Of a DNA stretch of 64,000 bases, positions 63,086-64,000 are shown one piece after another; within the stretch, counting starts at the first letter, position 1; every line of letters begins with the position of its first letter. The stretch is from Lichenibacterium dinghuense (lineage in GTDB: Bacteria; Pseudomonadota; Alphaproteobacteria; Rhizobiales; Beijerinckiaceae), in the NCBI RefSeq assembly GCF_021730615.1, contig NZ_JAJLMN010000001.1:4041501-4105500 (forward strand), given 5' to 3'. The notes below the pieces were generated by a model, which was not told the origin of the DNA, did no database searches, and saw nothing but the letters and a program-made list of their open reading frames with translations. Both the position numbers and the translations under genes were made by a program.

Positions 63086-64000
63086 AGAGTTGCTCCGATG
63101 ATCCAGTGCTCCGGGTCCAGATCTAGGTTTTCAATCTGAATATGCCCGTCTGTCGCTAGGAGCTCAAGCTCTTCGATGAGCTGATTCTTTACGTCGAGGC
63201 TGTAAATGCTCTCGGCTTCACGCAAGGCGTCCAGCCAATAAATTTCTCTGCTCTTCAGCAGTACAGAGTAAAGGTTGGGCAGTGTTTTACTAGAAGACCG
63301 ACGTCGATTTCCAAGTAAAGCAACCCTCATCGTCTCGACCTCTCGGATGACCCCCGAGTTCGAATATCTCCACTTTCGGATCGCACAGCTTATCGGTAAA
63401 CCGTTGGCATTGCTGATAACCTCCACTATGTTGTACCCGTCAGTTATCAAGGGTGCAGAGATCATAACGACCGGTGGCGTACCAGGTCTGTTTAGGATTT
63501 CGACTGGGTCGTCGTGGATATGACCATGCAAATACAGCACAGGACGATCAAGCTCTTGAAGGGTAGAGCGAAGCGCACCGGAATTGACCAGTTCCGTGTA
63601 AGGCGCCAGCCGGGGTTGTCTTTGAGGCAAAAGGTTGTGATGAGCGCTGACGATGAGAAAATCGCTGCCTAGATGGCGCGCGGCTATGGCCTGGAGTACA
63701 TTGGTAGAGAACGCAGGAGTATCGAACTGACGCTCATAATATTCTCTTGTTGCCTTCTCGCTGTTGCCGGAGCTAATAGCTTCGTCGATGGCAGATGCCA
63801 CACCTCCTCTGAATTCCTCGGGAATAAACTCCTGAGCCCCACATCCCCAACTGCTGTTTAAAAGCGCAATGGATGCAGACGATTTTCCACTTTGTAATTT
63901 GATCCAGATCGGATCCTGTATGGGCATGTTGCTCAATCCTACTCTAGCAAGAGCATCACGCAGGGGTAGAAATTTAGCGACCAGAGCCGGATTCTTGGCG
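63082..64000 (-). CDS. Metallophosphoesterase (calcineurin-like), 5' end outside window
   Basis: The frame is open to the window edge; about 305 codons are visible. FLIVSAHHNLLPQRQPRLAPYTELVNSGAL and VLYLHGHIHDDPVEIL are the conserved H and GHxH metal ligands of the calcineurin-like fold; the earlier D-x-H and GNHD blocks must lie beyond 64000. The C-terminal about 110 residues are an unrecognised helical part. The stop overlaps the ATPase ATG (ATGA). As first gene of the operon it is likely the hydrolase of the system. Confidence 0.85.
   Translation of the reverse strand, partial: AKNPALVAKFLPLRDALARVGLSNMPIQDPIWIKLQSGKSSASIALLNSSWGCGAQEFIPEEFRGGVASAIDEAISSGNSEKATREYYERQFDTPAFSTNVLQAIAARHLGSDFLIVSAHHNLLPQRQPRLAPYTELVNSGALRSTLQELDRPVLYLHGHIHDDPVEILNRPGTPPVVMISAPLITDGYNIVEVISNANGLPISCAIRKWRYSNSGVIREVETMRVALLGNRRRSSSKTLPNLYSVLLKSREIYWLDALREAESIYSLDVKNQLIEELELLATDGHIQIENLDLDPEHWIIGATL

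Noticed and set aside
1-64000. CRISPR arrays, rRNA genes or riboswitches
   Set aside because: No regularly spaced repeats, no rRNA segments and no recognisable riboswitch core were seen on either strand.

Overview
The window is GC-rich chromosomal DNA that looks like a Hyphomicrobiales-type alphaproteobacterium. Supporting signs are an RpoH heat-shock sigma factor, proA-nadD, purS-purQ, AMP nucleosidase, an M48 lipoprotein protease, an M32 carboxypeptidase, a DUF1194 protein and TRAP transport. The placement rests on gene content and style only; there is no rRNA here. It is a mosaic: ordinary core genes are interleaved with a surface-glycan cluster and several insertion sequences, and from about 53 kb onward with a tRNA-linked island of lower GC.

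Layout. 0-0.24 kb holds the tail of an IS110-type transposase. 0.4-22 kb is a polysaccharide or glycan-decoration cluster. It has a LicC-like nucleotidyltransferase and a LicD-like transferase fused to a redoxin fold, a second redoxin fold fused to a prolyl-4-hydroxylase-type oxygenase, a DUF2142 membrane protein, and a type I secretion ABC transporter with its HlyD adaptor. These are followed by a sulfotransferase and many glycosyltransferases, including a 1,023-residue RgpF-GT4 protein with eight N-terminal repeats. 22-25 kb carries DUF1194, nadD and proA. An AAA ATPase gene (25.4-28.0 kb) is cut by a complete IS66-type element. 28-38 kb carries an AraC regulator, a methyltransferase, rpoH, an M48 protease, amn, two paralogous small domains, a LysR regulator and copC-copD. 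An IS1380 element sits exactly on the copD stop codon.

39.6-48.6 kb is a TRAP transport/catabolic locus (thiolase, DctP, SAF-domain oxidoreductase, fused DctQM). It is split by a 3.2-kb insert of three small genes separated by related palindromes; one of these genes, lysE, is interrupted by an IS5-type element. 48.8-53 kb has an M32 carboxypeptidase, a DUF1826 gene with a Zur-like box, a HAD phosphatase, purS, purQ and tRNA-Leu(CAA).

53.1-64 kb (continuing past the end) is a genomic island beside tRNA-Leu. It contains a tyrosine-recombinase gene truncated by a decayed IS21 element, an IS630 remnant, a lipoprotein, a serine resolvase, a membrane/coiled-coil protein, and a translationally coupled three-gene operon: metallophosphoesterase, ORC/Cdc6-like AAA ATPase, and an unknown 348-residue protein. 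The ATPase gene is broken twice, by an in-frame TGA and by a 103-bp MITE. The MITE ends match the IS5-type element at 45-46 kb. Removing the MITE and one target-site copy restores the reading frame. This operon is the best candidate for an undescribed system, possibly anti-phage or conflict-related, but its function is inferred only from context.
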